NCBI RefSeq assembly: GCF_023715615.1
Contig: NZ_JAMBOM010000007.1
Location: forward strand, 1-64,000
DNA from: Sporosarcina aquimarina
GTDB lineage: Bacteria; Bacillota; Bacilli; Bacillales_A; Planococcaceae
Reading direction: 5' to 3'
Length of the DNA: 64,000 bases
The stretch's first letter is position 1, and every line of letters starts with the position of its first letter. The position numbers and the translations under genes are program-made. Positions 16,906-25,643 of the stretch are shown here, piece after piece. The notes under the pieces were generated by a model, which ran no database searches, was not told the origin of the DNA, and saw only the letters and a list, made by a program, of their open reading frames with translations.

Positions 16906-19314
16906 GTGGAATTTGTTTGGTTCATTTTCTTGCCAGCGTTAGCAGCTCTTTTCATCCCGACGTTGTTCAAGCGCGTTACTGGCATACATACAGGTTGGTT
17001 TGTTTTGATTATCCCTATTGTCCTGTTTGCTTACTACAGTACGTACTTACCACTGACAGCAAGCGGAGAACACGCAATCTCTTCATTTGATTGGATCCCT
17101 TCACTAGGAATCTCGTTTGTCTCCTACCTAGATGGTCTCAGTCTTCTATTCACACTTCTCATTACAGGGATCGGTGCGTTGGTTGTTCTGTATTCGATTT
17201 TCTATCTAGATAGGCACAAAGAAAAGCTCGGTAATTTCTATGTATACTTACTGCTTTTCATGACGGCAATGCTTGGTGTTGTCCAGTCAGATAATATCAT
17301 TTCACTCTATCTGTTTTGGGAGTTAACTTCTATTTCTTCTTTTCTACTAATCGGTTATTGGTACACAAGGGATGGCTCCCGATTCGGTGCCTTAAAGTCC
17401 ATGATGATAACCGTTGGTGGCGGATTAATGATGCTCGGGGGCTTTGTAATACTCGGGATTTTAGGAGATACATACTCGATACGTGAATTGATTTCCGGGT
17501 TATCTAATTACTCTGGAGATCCGTTATTTACACTTGCAGCGGTGCTATTGTTATTCGGAGCATTTACAAAGTCTGCTCAATTCCCGTTTTATATTTGGCT
17601 TCCGGATGCCATGGAAGCGCCGACTCCTGTCAGTGCCTACTTACACTCCGCGACAATGGTCAAAGCGGGATTATATCTCGTTGCACGCTTTACTCCTATT
17701 TTCGCAGAGTCTTCTGTTTGGATCTGGCTCGTTTCCGGTATTGGATTGCTCACATTAATGTGGGGCTCGTTCTTTGCTGTGAAACAAACCGATTTAAAAG
17801 GTATTCTCGCATTCTCGACAGTGAGTCAGTTGGGGCTGATAATGTCTTTACTTGGTGCAGGCGCAATTGCTTATCATTCTGACGATACGCTATTCCGATT
17901 TGCAATGTTTGCAGCCATCTTCCACTTAGTGAACCACGCAGTCTTTAAAGGTAGTCTGTTCATGATTGCAGGTATTGTCGACCATGAAACTGGAACACGT
18001 GATATTCGTAAACTTGGTGGCCTGATGAGTGTCATGCCAATCAGTTTCACCGTTGCATTCATTGGCGGTCTCTCAATGGCAGGTATTCCTCCATTTGGTG
18101 GATTCTTGAGTAAAGAATTGTTCTTAGACTCTATGGTCGCTTTGAAACACTTTGAACTGTTCAACTTTGATACGTGGGGCATTCTATTCCCTGTCATTGC
18201 ATGGATTGCAAGCGTATTCACATTTGTCTATAGCTTCTACTTTGTCTTCAAGACATTCACAGGTGAGAAGAAGTTTGACAAGCTTCCGCTTAAGCCACAC
18301 GAAGCACCAATAGGCATGCTGATTTCTCCTATCATTTTAGCAATCAGTGTCATTGCACTATTCTTCATCCCTAACGTTGTTGGGAAGTGGATTGTTGCGC
18401 CAGCTGTCATGGCTGCACAACCACAGCTGTATAGTTTACCGTCAGAGGCAGCTGTTCATGTACAAGCCTGGCATGGGTTCGAGTATATTCCAATGTGGCT
18501 GACAGTTGGCGTTATTGCAATTGGAGCATTGCTATTTACTTCGATTAAAAAATGGCAGCCGGTTTATGGCTTGCAGCCAGAGAAATTATCATTGAACGCA
18601 CTTTATGATGGCGTAATGACATTTTCAGAAAAAGGAATGAACAAGCTATCCCGTTTCTATATGAACGGGTTAATCCGAACGTATTTACTGTATATGTTTG
18701 CGTTCTTCTCCGTGATGACAATTGTTGTATTGTTCGCTAAAGGTGCTTTTAAATTGGATATGAGCAGTTTGTCGCCAATTACGTTGTTCGCTGTAATGAA
18801 TGCGATTGTGGCTATATTAGGGACTGGCATGGTGATTATGTCTAAGAACAGAATCTCCGCTATTATTGCTCTAGGTGCAGTTGGGTACTCTGTTGCATTG
18901 TTCTTCGTGCTCTTTAAAGCACCAGACTTAGCCTTAACCCAACTCGTAATCGAGACAATTTCAGTCGCACTCTTCTTATTAGCTTTCCGTCACCTCCCTG
19001 CTTTAAAAACGCATGGAGAAACCAAACAGAACAAACTGGTGAACGGTATTATTGCAATCGGAGTTGGTCTTTCCGTAACTCTCGTTGCGTTGTCCGCACA
19101 TTCCAATAAGCTTGTCGCAAGTATTTCTCAGTACTATAAAGATACCGTCCATACAGAAGCTGGCGGAGGAAATATCGTGAACGTCATTCTTGTCGATTAC
19201 CGTGGTTTCGATACATTGTTTGAAATCGCCGTCCTATCAATTGCTGGAATCGCTGTTCTCGGCATGATCCGTCTTCGCTTGTCGAGAAAGGGGTCTGATG
19301 ATGAAAAAGAATAA
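16906..19314 (+). CDS. mrpA: Na+/H+ antiporter subunit A
   Basis: An 802-residue polytopic protein. The N-terminal two thirds is a complex I NuoL-like proton antiporter module, with the TM5 glutamate in FWELTSISSFLLIGYW (near 140) and the TM7 lysine in KSAQFPFYIWLPDAMEAPTP (near 223). The C-terminal third is a MrpB-like domain (about 640-790). It is the largest subunit of the hetero-oligomeric Mrp antiporter, which exchanges sodium for protons for pH and salt homeostasis. The GTG start has GAAGGAGG 7 nt upstream. It overlaps mrpB by 17 nt. Confidence 0.96.
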   Translation: MEFVWFIFLPALAALFIPTLFKRVTGIHTGWFVLIIPIVLFAYYSTYLPLTASGEHAISSFDWIPSLGISFVSYLDGLSLLFTLLITGIGALVVLYSIFYLDRHKEKLGNFYVYLLLFMTAMLGVVQSDNIISLYLFWELTSISSFLLIGYWYTRDGSRFGALKSMMITVGGGLMMLGGFVILGILGDTYSIRELISGLSNYSGDPLFTLAAVLLLFGAFTKSAQFPFYIWLPDAMEAPTPVSAYLHSATMVKAGLYLVARFTPIFAESSVWIWLVSGIGLLTLMWGSFFAVKQTDLKGILAFSTVSQLGLIMSLLGAGAIAYHSDDTLFRFAMFAAIFHLVNHAVFKGSLFMIAGIVDHETGTRDIRKLGGLMSVMPISFTVAFIGGLSMAGIPPFGGFLSKELFLDSMVALKHFELFNFDTWGILFPVIAWIASVFTFVYSFYFVFKTFTGEKKFDKLPLKPHEAPIGMLISPIILAISVIALFFIPNVVGKWIVAPAVMAAQPQLYSLPSEAAVHVQAWHGFEYIPMWLTVGVIAIGALLFTSIKKWQPVYGLQPEKLSLNALYDGVMTFSEKGMNKLSRFYMNGLIRTYLLYMFAFFSVMTIVVLFAKGAFKLDMSSLSPITLFAVMNAIVAILGTGMVIMSKNRISAIIALGAVGYSVALFFVLFKAPDLALTQLVIETISVALFLLAFRHLPALKTHGETKQNKLVNGIIAIGVGLSVTLVALSAHSNKLVASISQYYKDTVHTEAGGGNIVNVILVDYRGFDTLFEIAVLSIAGIAVLGMIRLRLSRKGSDDEKE

Positions 19315-19723
19315 TGTCATTTTACAGACGACTGCAAAAGTCACATTCTTCATCATTTTTTTGTTCTCGATCCATATTTTCTTTGCGGGTCATTTCGCTC
19401 CCGGTGGAGGATTCGTAGGGGGTCTACTAACTACAGGGGCAATCGTATTGCTGTTACTTGCATTTGATTTGGAGACTGTTAAAGCAACATTGCCATTTAA
19501 TTTCACAGTAGTTATTGGTGTCGGTTTACTCTTGTCACTAGGAACAGCGGCAGGCTCCATATTATTTAATGTTCCATTTTTCACCCATGCATTTGCACAT
19601 TTCGAGTTACCACTATTCGGCGACACTGAACTCCATACAGCTATGATCTTTGACTCTGGCGTATATCTCGTCGTCGTTGGCGCCGCAATCACAATCATTC
19701 AGTCGATTGGAGGGGATGAGTAA
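19298..19723 (+). CDS. mrpB: Na+/H+ antiporter subunit B
   Basis: A 141-residue membrane protein with four hydrophobic segments and the MnhB motif GHFAPGGGFVGGLLTTGAIV (about residues 31-50). It is the MrpB subunit, with the usual length and position, and is essential for the Mrp complex in characterised systems. It starts within the end of mrpA and its stop abuts the mrpC start, consistent with translational coupling. Confidence 0.95.
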   Translation: MMKKNNVILQTTAKVTFFIIFLFSIHIFFAGHFAPGGGFVGGLLTTGAIVLLLLAFDLETVKATLPFNFTVVIGVGLLLSLGTAAGSILFNVPFFTHAFAHFELPLFGDTELHTAMIFDSGVYLVVVGAAITIIQSIGGDE

Positions 19724-20064
19724 TGGAATTGCTCATGGCGATTGTAGCAGGCATTCTATTCACTGCCGCAATTTACTTAATTCTATCCAGAAGTCTGATT
19801 AAAGTGATCCTTGGAACAGGCTTGTTAAGTCACGGTGCCCACTTATTCATCTTAACGATGGGGGGATTAGGTGGAAGTGCACCTCCAGTTCTTCTGGACG
19901 GAGTGACTGAATTTGTAGATCCACTTCCACAAGCTTTAATCTTGACCGCTATTGTTATTAGTTTTGGGGTTACCGCGTTCATCTTGGTACTCGCCTACAG
20001 AACCTATGCTGTTCACAAAACTGATGATTTGAATTCGATGAAAGGAAATGATGAGCATGATTAA
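19723..20064 (+). CDS. mrpC: Na+/H+ antiporter subunit C
   Basis: A 113-residue NuoK-like subunit with three transmembrane helices. It contains GTGLLSHGAHLFIL (about 31-44) and DPLPQALILTAIVISFGVTA (about 66-85), the conserved MnhC/NuoK segment. It forms part of the membrane channel region of the Mrp complex. It overlaps mrpB by one base and mrpD by 17 nt. Confidence 0.95.
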   Translation: MELLMAIVAGILFTAAIYLILSRSLIKVILGTGLLSHGAHLFILTMGGLGGSAPPVLLDGVTEFVDPLPQALILTAIVISFGVTAFILVLAYRTYAVHKTDDLNSMKGNDEHD

Positions 20065-21538
20065 CCTTCTATTGTTTCCGATCATCATCCCGTTTTTCTT
20101 TGCGATTGTACTTCTGTTTTTTAAAGAGCAAGTACGAATCCAGCGAATCCTCACTGTTATTGGTCTAAGTGCAAGTATTGCTTTTGCATGTACACTCATT
20201 ATGAAAGTGAAACAGGATGGGATCCAAACACTGACACTTGGAAGTTGGCCCGCTCCATTCGGCATAACGATGGTCTCGGATATGTTTTCTGTGTTACTCG
20301 TAACGTCCACATTAGTCATTACATTATTCGTGGTCATCTACAGCTTCAGCTCAATTGGTGAAGAACGGGAGCGGTTTTTCTATTATCCTGCCATTCTCTT
20401 CATGATTACTGGGGTGAATGGTGCATTTACAACTGGTGATATTTTCAACATGTTTGTATTTTTCGAAGTATTGCTGATCGCTTCTTACTTACTGATTGTT
20501 CTTGGTGGAGAGAAGAGACAGTTACGTGAGTCCATAAAGTACATACTTGTCAATGTCATTTCTTCTGCTTTCTTTGTCATTACAGTTGCATACTTGTACT
20601 CTATCGTCGGGACTCTTAACATGGCGGATATCGGACAGAAAATCGCAGACATCGGACAGCCTGGAATTATTTCGGTCATCGGGATTCTCATGCTTCTGGT
20701 ATTTGGGATCAAAGCGGGAATCTTCCCACTCTACTTCTGGATGCCTGGATCCTATGCTGCTCCCCCAGTTCCGATACTGGCACTGTTCGGCGCATTGCTT
20801 ACAAAAGTCGGGGTGTACGCCATTACACGGACCTATACACTGTTCTTTGTCCATGACCTTGCGTTTACACATACTATTTTAATGGTACTTGCGCTGCTTA
20901 CAATTGTTGCAGGTTGTATAGGAGCACTCGCTTATTTCGATTTAAAACAGATTATTATCTACAACATCTTAATTGCAATTGGCGTCATTCTATTTGGCGT
21001 TTCTCAAATGAACGAAGCTGGTATGCAAGGTGCCGTCTTTTATCTGATTCACGATATGCTTATTAAAGGCGCGTTGTTCCTTATTATCGGGATTATGATT
21101 TATGTAACTGGTACTTCTAACTTGCGAGAAATGGGTGGACTTATTAAAACCCATGCATCTCTTGGTTGGCTATTTCTGATTGCTGCTTTTGGACTTGCTG
21201 GTATCCCACCGCTAAGTGGCTTTGTCGGGAAATTACTGATTGTACAAGGTGGTTTTGAACACGGTCAGATATTCGGAACGATTGTCATTCTCGCTTCCAG
21301 TCTGGTTGTCTTATTGTCGGTCATTCGAATTTTCATTTATGCGTTTTGGGGAGAACCGGTTCCATTACAGCCAACGAACCGTAAAACCTATAAACATATG
21401 ATGTTCCCTGCCGTAATTCTAGTAGCTCTGTCCGTTTTATACGGAGTCGGAACTGAGTGGATTTTCCCGTACGTATCTGATGCAGCTCATGTGTTGCTCG
21501 ATCCGTCGAGTTATATAAACGCCGTGTTAAAGGAGTAG
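20048..21538 (+). CDS. mrpD: Na+/H+ antiporter subunit D
   Basis: A 496-residue NuoM/NuoN-like antiporter module with about 14 helices. It has the TM5 glutamate in NMFVFFEVLLIASYLLI (near 137) and the TM7 lysine in GIKAGIFPLYFWMPGSY (near 219). It pairs with MrpA as the second ion-translocating subunit. Several Met codons cluster at the start (20048, 20051, 20057); the true one is uncertain by three residues. It is followed after 5 nt by mrpE. Confidence 0.95.
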   Translation: MMSMINLLLFPIIIPFFFAIVLLFFKEQVRIQRILTVIGLSASIAFACTLIMKVKQDGIQTLTLGSWPAPFGITMVSDMFSVLLVTSTLVITLFVVIYSFSSIGEERERFFYYPAILFMITGVNGAFTTGDIFNMFVFFEVLLIASYLLIVLGGEKRQLRESIKYILVNVISSAFFVITVAYLYSIVGTLNMADIGQKIADIGQPGIISVIGILMLLVFGIKAGIFPLYFWMPGSYAAPPVPILALFGALLTKVGVYAITRTYTLFFVHDLAFTHTILMVLALLTIVAGCIGALAYFDLKQIIIYNILIAIGVILFGVSQMNEAGMQGAVFYLIHDMLIKGALFLIIGIMIYVTGTSNLREMGGLIKTHASLGWLFLIAAFGLAGIPPLSGFVGKLLIVQGGFEHGQIFGTIVILASSLVVLLSVIRIFIYAFWGEPVPLQPTNRKTYKHMMFPAVILVALSVLYGVGTEWIFPYVSDAAHVLLDPSSYINAVLKE

Positions 21539-21543
21539 ATCAC

Positions 21544-22023
21544 GTGGCATTTCAAATATTGCTAAACTTTTTCATCGCAATTACGTGGGTGCTCATCACG
21601 GCTTCGTTCACCCCTTCCACATTTATTATCGGTTATATAATTGGCTTACTACTGCTCATATTGACAAGACGTTTTTACAAAGATCGCTTATATTTAGGGC
21701 GGGTATGGGCTTGCTTGAAATTGACGTTCATCTTCTTTAAGGAATTGGTCCTGTCTAATATTTCGGTTGCCATACTCGTCTTAAAACCAAAATTACAAAT
21801 ACAACCGATGATTTTTGCAATGCCCACTGTTCTTGAAAAAGACTGGGAAATTACGTTACTTTCCAGTTTAATTACACTAACACCTGGAACAATTGTCGTT
21901 CATGTTTCAGATGATCAACGGACACTTTACGTTCATGCAATCGATGTGGATGATGTTGAAGAAGCCATCAACTCCATCAAACAATCATTTGAAAAAGCAA
22001 TCTTGGAGGTGAGCCGGACATGA
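21544..22023 (+). CDS. mrpE: Na+/H+ antiporter subunit E
   Basis: A 159-residue MnhE protein with two or three N-terminal helices and a soluble C-terminal domain. The conserved LLSSLITLTPGTIVVHVSDD stretch is at about 107-126. The start is GTG with AAAGGAG upstream. It is a structural subunit of Mrp with no similarity to complex I. It overlaps mrpF by 4 nt. Confidence 0.94.
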   Translation: MAFQILLNFFIAITWVLITASFTPSTFIIGYIIGLLLLILTRRFYKDRLYLGRVWACLKLTFIFFKELVLSNISVAILVLKPKLQIQPMIFAMPTVLEKDWEITLLSSLITLTPGTIVVHVSDDQRTLYVHAIDVDDVEEAINSIKQSFEKAILEVSRT

Positions 22024-22301
22024 ACATTTTCATTTGGGTCTGTTTGATCATCATTTTCTTGTCCATGCTCGGTACACTCATTCGAGTATTCAAAGGACCT
22101 TCTACTCCAGACCGCCTTATCGCGTTAGATGGAATCGGAGTGATGCTGATTTCAATCATCGCACTTCTATCGATAGTCTTTGACACGATATTTTTCATTG
22201 ATGTGATTTTGCTCATTGCGATTATGTCCTTTATCGGGACAGTATCGTTCTCGAAATTCATCGAGAAAGGGGCGATTATAGACCGTGATACTCATCGCTA
22301 A
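22020..22301 (+). CDS. mrpF: Na+/H+ antiporter subunit F
   Basis: A 93-residue protein with three hydrophobic helices and the MnhF motif RVFKGPSTPDRLIALDGIG (about 22-40). MrpF has been linked to bile-salt or cholate efflux as well as antiport in characterised species. It overlaps mrpE by 4 nt and mrpG by 17 nt. Confidence 0.94.
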   Translation: MNIFIWVCLIIIFLSMLGTLIRVFKGPSTPDRLIALDGIGVMLISIIALLSIVFDTIFFIDVILLIAIMSFIGTVSFSKFIEKGAIIDRDTHR

Positions 22302-22650
22302 TATCATTATTGCTTTGTTCATAATAGTAGGCGTCTTCTTTACTGTTGTTACGGTAGTCGGTGTTCTCCGATTACCTGATGTTTACACACGTGCGCATGC
22401 GGCATCAAAAAGTGCGACCCTCGGTGTTCTAGGAATCCTGATTGGCGTGTTCCTTCACTTTTGGTGGATTAAAGGGCATTTCAGTGTACAACTGTTGCTT
22501 GGTAGTGTCTTCTTATTCATTACTTCGCCTGTAGGTGGACACCTAATGAGCCGCGCTGCTTATATGTCTGGCGTTAAGCCGACCGAACTTACAGTTGGAG
22601 ATGATCTACAAGAAGCAATCGGTGAACAAAAGTCTCATGAAAAAGAGTAA
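22285..22650 (+). CDS. mrpG: Na+/H+ antiporter subunit G
   Basis: A 121-residue MnhG/PhaG protein with three helices and the family motif GVLRLPDVYTRAHAASKSATLG (about residues 26-47). It is the last gene of the mrp operon and has a GTG start with GAAAGGGG upstream. The operon is closed by a strong terminator right after the stop codon. Confidence 0.94.
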   Translation: MILIANIIIALFIIVGVFFTVVTVVGVLRLPDVYTRAHAASKSATLGVLGILIGVFLHFWWIKGHFSVQLLLGSVFLFITSPVGGHLMSRAAYMSGVKPTELTVGDDLQEAIGEQKSHEKE

Positions 22651-22695
22651 ACAAAAAGACGCAGTGTCCCAATCGGGCGCTGCGTCTTTTTTGTT
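22651..22695. terminator. Bidirectional terminator between mrpG and Gly/Tyr-rich gene
   Basis: AAAAAGACGCAGTGTCCC and GGGCGCTGCGTCTTTTTTG pair with one small mismatch and are T-flanked in both directions. It serves the mrp operon and the opposing gene. Confidence 0.88.
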
Positions 22696-22970
22696 TACCA
22701 ATATCCATAGGGGCTGTAATAAGGTGGGTAGTATGGATAGTAGCCTCCTCCATATGGGGGATATCCACCGTATGGATAATACCCTCCGCCACCGTAGCCT
22801 CCTCCGTACCCGTAAGGTGAAATTGCACTACCGAGAAAGCTACCGAATAATCCACCTAGAAAAGGTCCGCCGAAGCCGCCTCCAAAGCTGTTTCCAAATC
22901 CGCCGAAGCCGAAACCTCTACCTCCTCCATAACCTCTTCCACCATAGTTATTTCCTCTATATCGTGACAT
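22695..22970 (-). CDS. Gly/Tyr-rich low-complexity protein
   Basis: A 91-residue protein made mostly of Gly, Tyr, Phe and Pro. An N-terminal part with YGGRGYGGGRGFGFGGFG runs is followed by a short hydrophobic patch (about 36-51, GPFLGGLFGSFLGSAI) and a Tyr/Pro/Gly tail ending PYGYW. It has no Cys and no signal peptide. Similar compositions occur in spore-coat-associated and aggregation-prone proteins of Bacillales, but I cannot name a family. A GGGGGAG-type ribosome site precedes the ATG, supporting real translation. Confidence 0.6.
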   Translation of the reverse strand: MSRYRGNNYGGRGYGGGRGFGFGGFGNSFGGGFGGPFLGGLFGSFLGSAISPYGYGGGYGGGGYYPYGGYPPYGGGYYPYYPPYYSPYGYW

Positions 22971-23032
22971 GTTACTCCCCCTTTCCCACTTATCTTATTC
23001 ATTGGGCAAAGGTAGGGGTAGGCTGACACCTA

Positions 23033-24547
23033 TTATGCTTCAGAGGAGTCTTCAGCTAAACGCTCAATAAACGTAGCTAATGTTCTTGTCATGGCGCCTG
23101 TTGCCCCTTTAGGTCCAAGTGCGTGAGGTGCATCCGCTTCAGACGTCCCTGCAATATCCAAGTGGATCCAAGGGGTATCTCCTACGAATTCTCCCACGAA
23201 ACCACCTCCAAAGATCATATGTCCATCACGACCTGGTGAGTTATTAAGGTCAGCTACTTCGCTCTTACGAAGACGCTTTTTATCACTTTCAGTTAATGGC
23301 AAACGCCAAACGAATTCTCCTGTTTCTACAGAAGCTTCCATAAACTCTTCGAAGAATGCTTCGTTGTTCGTCAATGCCCCAGTCTTGTCTTTACCAAGAG
23401 CAACAATTACTCCACCAGTGAGTGTTGCAATGTCAATTAGATGCGTTGCACCCGATTGTTTTGCATAGGTCACAGCATCTGCCAATACGAGGCGTCCTTC
23501 AGCATCAGTGTTCAAGACTTCAATCGTTTTACCTGACAGTGAAGTAATGACATCGTCAGGTTTAAATGCATCGCCTGAGACCATATTATCAGTAGAAGCA
23601 ATGACAGCGATTACGTTTTTGGCAGGGCGCAGTTCACCGATGATTTGCATTGCACCGAATACAGCTGCAGCCCCCCCCATGTCCCCTTTCATGCCGACCA
23701 TGCCCTCGCGTGGCTTCAATGAGTATCCGCCTGTATCGTACGTAATTCCCTTACCTACGAGACCAACTACATCCGTCCAGTCCTCGTTGCCTCCAGCGTA
23801 TTTAAGAACAATCAGACGTGGCTCCTCTACTGACCCTTTGTTGACAGCAAGAATCGCTCCCATACCGAGTTCTTCCATTTCGTTTTTACCGAGAACTTCG
23901 ATTTCAAATCCGTATTTTTCAGCGAGCATTTCACCATGCTCCGCCATCTTAACTGCAGTTAAAATATTTGGAGGTGTATTGACGAGTGTACGTGCCGAAT
24001 TGACAGCTTCTGCATGTACTTGTCCTACTTCTACTGCAGCTTTAAGTTCATCCTCATCTGCTGTGCTAAGTAGTTCAATTGTATTGAATTCAAAGTCTTT
24101 TTCGTTTGAAGTTGTTTTATAATCCGCAAATTGATAACTACCTAACACAAGACCTTGTAGAGAAGCAAACGCTACATCATCCGCTTCTAATTCTTCAGTT
24201 GTGAATGAATCTGCCCAAATGGAAACGCTTTCTGATTTCATCGATCGAAGTTCATTACCAACCTTAGAAAACACTTCAAGCAGTCCTTGGTCAGTTAACT
24301 TTTTAGAGGCTCCAAGTCCGATGAAAACAACGCGCTTGAACGTGCTGTCACCCAGTGATGGTAGCTTAGTGACTGCATTCAATTCCGTCTTTACATCACC
24401 CGTTTTAACCCAATCTGTTAACTTCCCATTGAATGCATCGTTTATGACGTTCCAATTCGAATTGTTTTCTGGATGTTCAGGAACACCGATCACAACCACT
24501 TCAAGATTGGTCTCCGTAATCTGTTTGTTTGTAATGATAGTTTTCAT
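23033..24547 (-). CDS. pepA: Leucyl aminopeptidase (M17)
   Basis: A 504-residue M17 peptidase. The N-terminal domain (about 1-165) is variable. The catalytic domain has VGKGITYDTGGYSLKP (about 263-278, with the metal-binding Lys and Asp), MKGDMGGAAAVFGAM, and NTDAEGRLVLADAV (about 346-359, with the metal ligands and the substrate-positioning Arg). It removes N-terminal residues from peptides, using two divalent metals. It corresponds to B. subtilis yuiE by position next to yuiD. An AGGAGGTAG site precedes the ATG. Confidence 0.95.
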   Translation of the reverse strand: MKTIITNKQITETNLEVVVIGVPEHPENNSNWNVINDAFNGKLTDWVKTGDVKTELNAVTKLPSLGDSTFKRVVFIGLGASKKLTDQGLLEVFSKVGNELRSMKSESVSIWADSFTTEELEADDVAFASLQGLVLGSYQFADYKTTSNEKDFEFNTIELLSTADEDELKAAVEVGQVHAEAVNSARTLVNTPPNILTAVKMAEHGEMLAEKYGFEIEVLGKNEMEELGMGAILAVNKGSVEEPRLIVLKYAGGNEDWTDVVGLVGKGITYDTGGYSLKPREGMVGMKGDMGGAAAVFGAMQIIGELRPAKNVIAVIASTDNMVSGDAFKPDDVITSLSGKTIEVLNTDAEGRLVLADAVTYAKQSGATHLIDIATLTGGVIVALGKDKTGALTNNEAFFEEFMEASVETGEFVWRLPLTESDKKRLRKSEVADLNNSPGRDGHMIFGGGFVGEFVGDTPWIHLDIAGTSEADAPHALGPKGATGAMTRTLATFIERLAEDSSEA

Positions 24548-24663
24548 TTGACTACCTCCTCATTTTCATACATTCTTAATTATATACCAATTGAAGAGGA
24601 AACGAAAAATTTCTTCGGTTGCCGGACTATTTTTCATAATTATTTTTAACGAGGAGTGCCTAC

Positions 24664-25140
24664 ATGACAATTTTGAGCAATGTGCCACTGTTGGTTGCAC
24701 TATTCGGAATTTTTTTCGCACAATTCATAAAGATTCCGATTCATTTTTTACTCACTCGTGAGCTCGATTGGAAGCTAATGACCTCAACAGGAGGCATGCC
24801 AAGTTCTCACTCCGCTGCAGTAACTGCACTTACTACTGCGATTGCTTTCGAACATGGACTGGATTCTTCCCTGTTTGCAATTTCAGCAATTTTTGCAGTG
24901 ATCGTCATGTTTGACGCAAGCGGTGTTCGTTACCAAGCAGGTCAGCAGGCCTTGATCATCAACCAAATCCGCGCAGATTTTCAAACATTCGTCAGTGGAA
25001 CAAAAGGTTGGATTAAAAAAGACGAAGAACAAAAGATTGTAGAACTGAAGACCCTGCTCGGACACAAGCCAAGCGAAGTTTTTGCAGGCGCAGTAACCGG
25101 CATCCTGATTTCTGTTATTACGTATTCATTTATAGTATAA
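24664..25140 (+). CDS. yuiD: DUF212 / acid phosphatase-VPR-related membrane protein (YuiD)
   Basis: A 158-residue protein with three or four hydrophobic segments and the family motif STGGMPSSHSAAVTALTTAI (about 40-59), followed by VMFDASGVRYQAGQQA. It belongs to the family related to the vanadium chloroperoxidase/PAP2 fold, but its enzymatic activity is unproven. It is divergent from pepA, as in B. subtilis. Confidence 0.88.
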   Translation: MTILSNVPLLVALFGIFFAQFIKIPIHFLLTRELDWKLMTSTGGMPSSHSAAVTALTTAIAFEHGLDSSLFAISAIFAVIVMFDASGVRYQAGQQALIINQIRADFQTFVSGTKGWIKKDEEQKIVELKTLLGHKPSEVFAGAVTGILISVITYSFIV

Positions 25141-25180
25141 AAAAACGCTTGGGCTACTTTTGTGCCCGAGCGTTTTTTAA
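25141..25180. terminator. Bidirectional terminator between yuiD and yuiB
   Basis: AAAAACGCTTGGGC and GCCCGAGCGTTTTTT form a stem with an A run before it and a T run after it, between two convergent genes. Confidence 0.88.
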
Positions 25181-25518
25181 AACATCTGATAACCTTGTTT
25201 GCGTAAAATCTTACTCACAATCCCTGAAAGGATCGCTCCAACTAGACCGCTTGAAAGAATCACGATGTCGACTGTATGTAACGCCATCAACTTATCTCCG
25301 AGCATACTGAACGCATGACCTGATTTCGTAATATATTCATAAGCCTTCACTTCATCAATAATAAAAATGACGACAATCGGATAGACAATTGCCATGACCC
25401 ACGACATGCGCAGTAACATGTTAAGCAAAAAGCCAATCCCGAAAAACATGACTATAAAGATGAGGACTGACAGAATAATCTCTGTAAGTGAAATTGTTCC
25501 CAAAATGATGACCTCCAT
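25177..25518 (-). CDS. yuiB: YuiB-like integral membrane protein
   Basis: A 113-residue protein with three hydrophobic helices (about 10-35, 38-55 and 83-105) and a short basic C-terminus. Length and position between yuiD and yumB match YuiB of B. subtilis, the main support for the name. No functional motif is visible. Confidence 0.65.
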   Translation of the reverse strand: MEVIILGTISLTEIILSVLIFIVMFFGIGFLLNMLLRMSWVMAIVYPIVVIFIIDEVKAYEYITKSGHAFSMLGDKLMALHTVDIVILSSGLVGAILSGIVSKILRKQGYQMF

Positions 25519-25596
25519 TTTCCTTAGTTCATTTTACCGGATTGTGGCACTTCTTTCAACAGCTTACGCAAGTGTCATGAAGTTGTTGAAAAGTAA

Positions 25597-25635
25597 AAAA
25601 ACACTCGTCCTCTAAAAGGAGACGAGTGTTTTTCA
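25597..25635 (-). terminator. Terminator after yumB
   Basis: AAAAACACTCGTCTCC and GGACGAGTGTTTTTT form a near-perfect stem on the minus strand, just after the yumB stop. Confidence 0.85.
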
Positions 25636-25643
25636 GTTTTGTA

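Noticed and set aside
22595..23026. 143-aa plus-strand open frame across the mrpG terminator and the Gly/Tyr-rich gene
   Set aside because: It crosses a strong terminator, is antisense to the Gly/Tyr gene and has no domain-like sequence.
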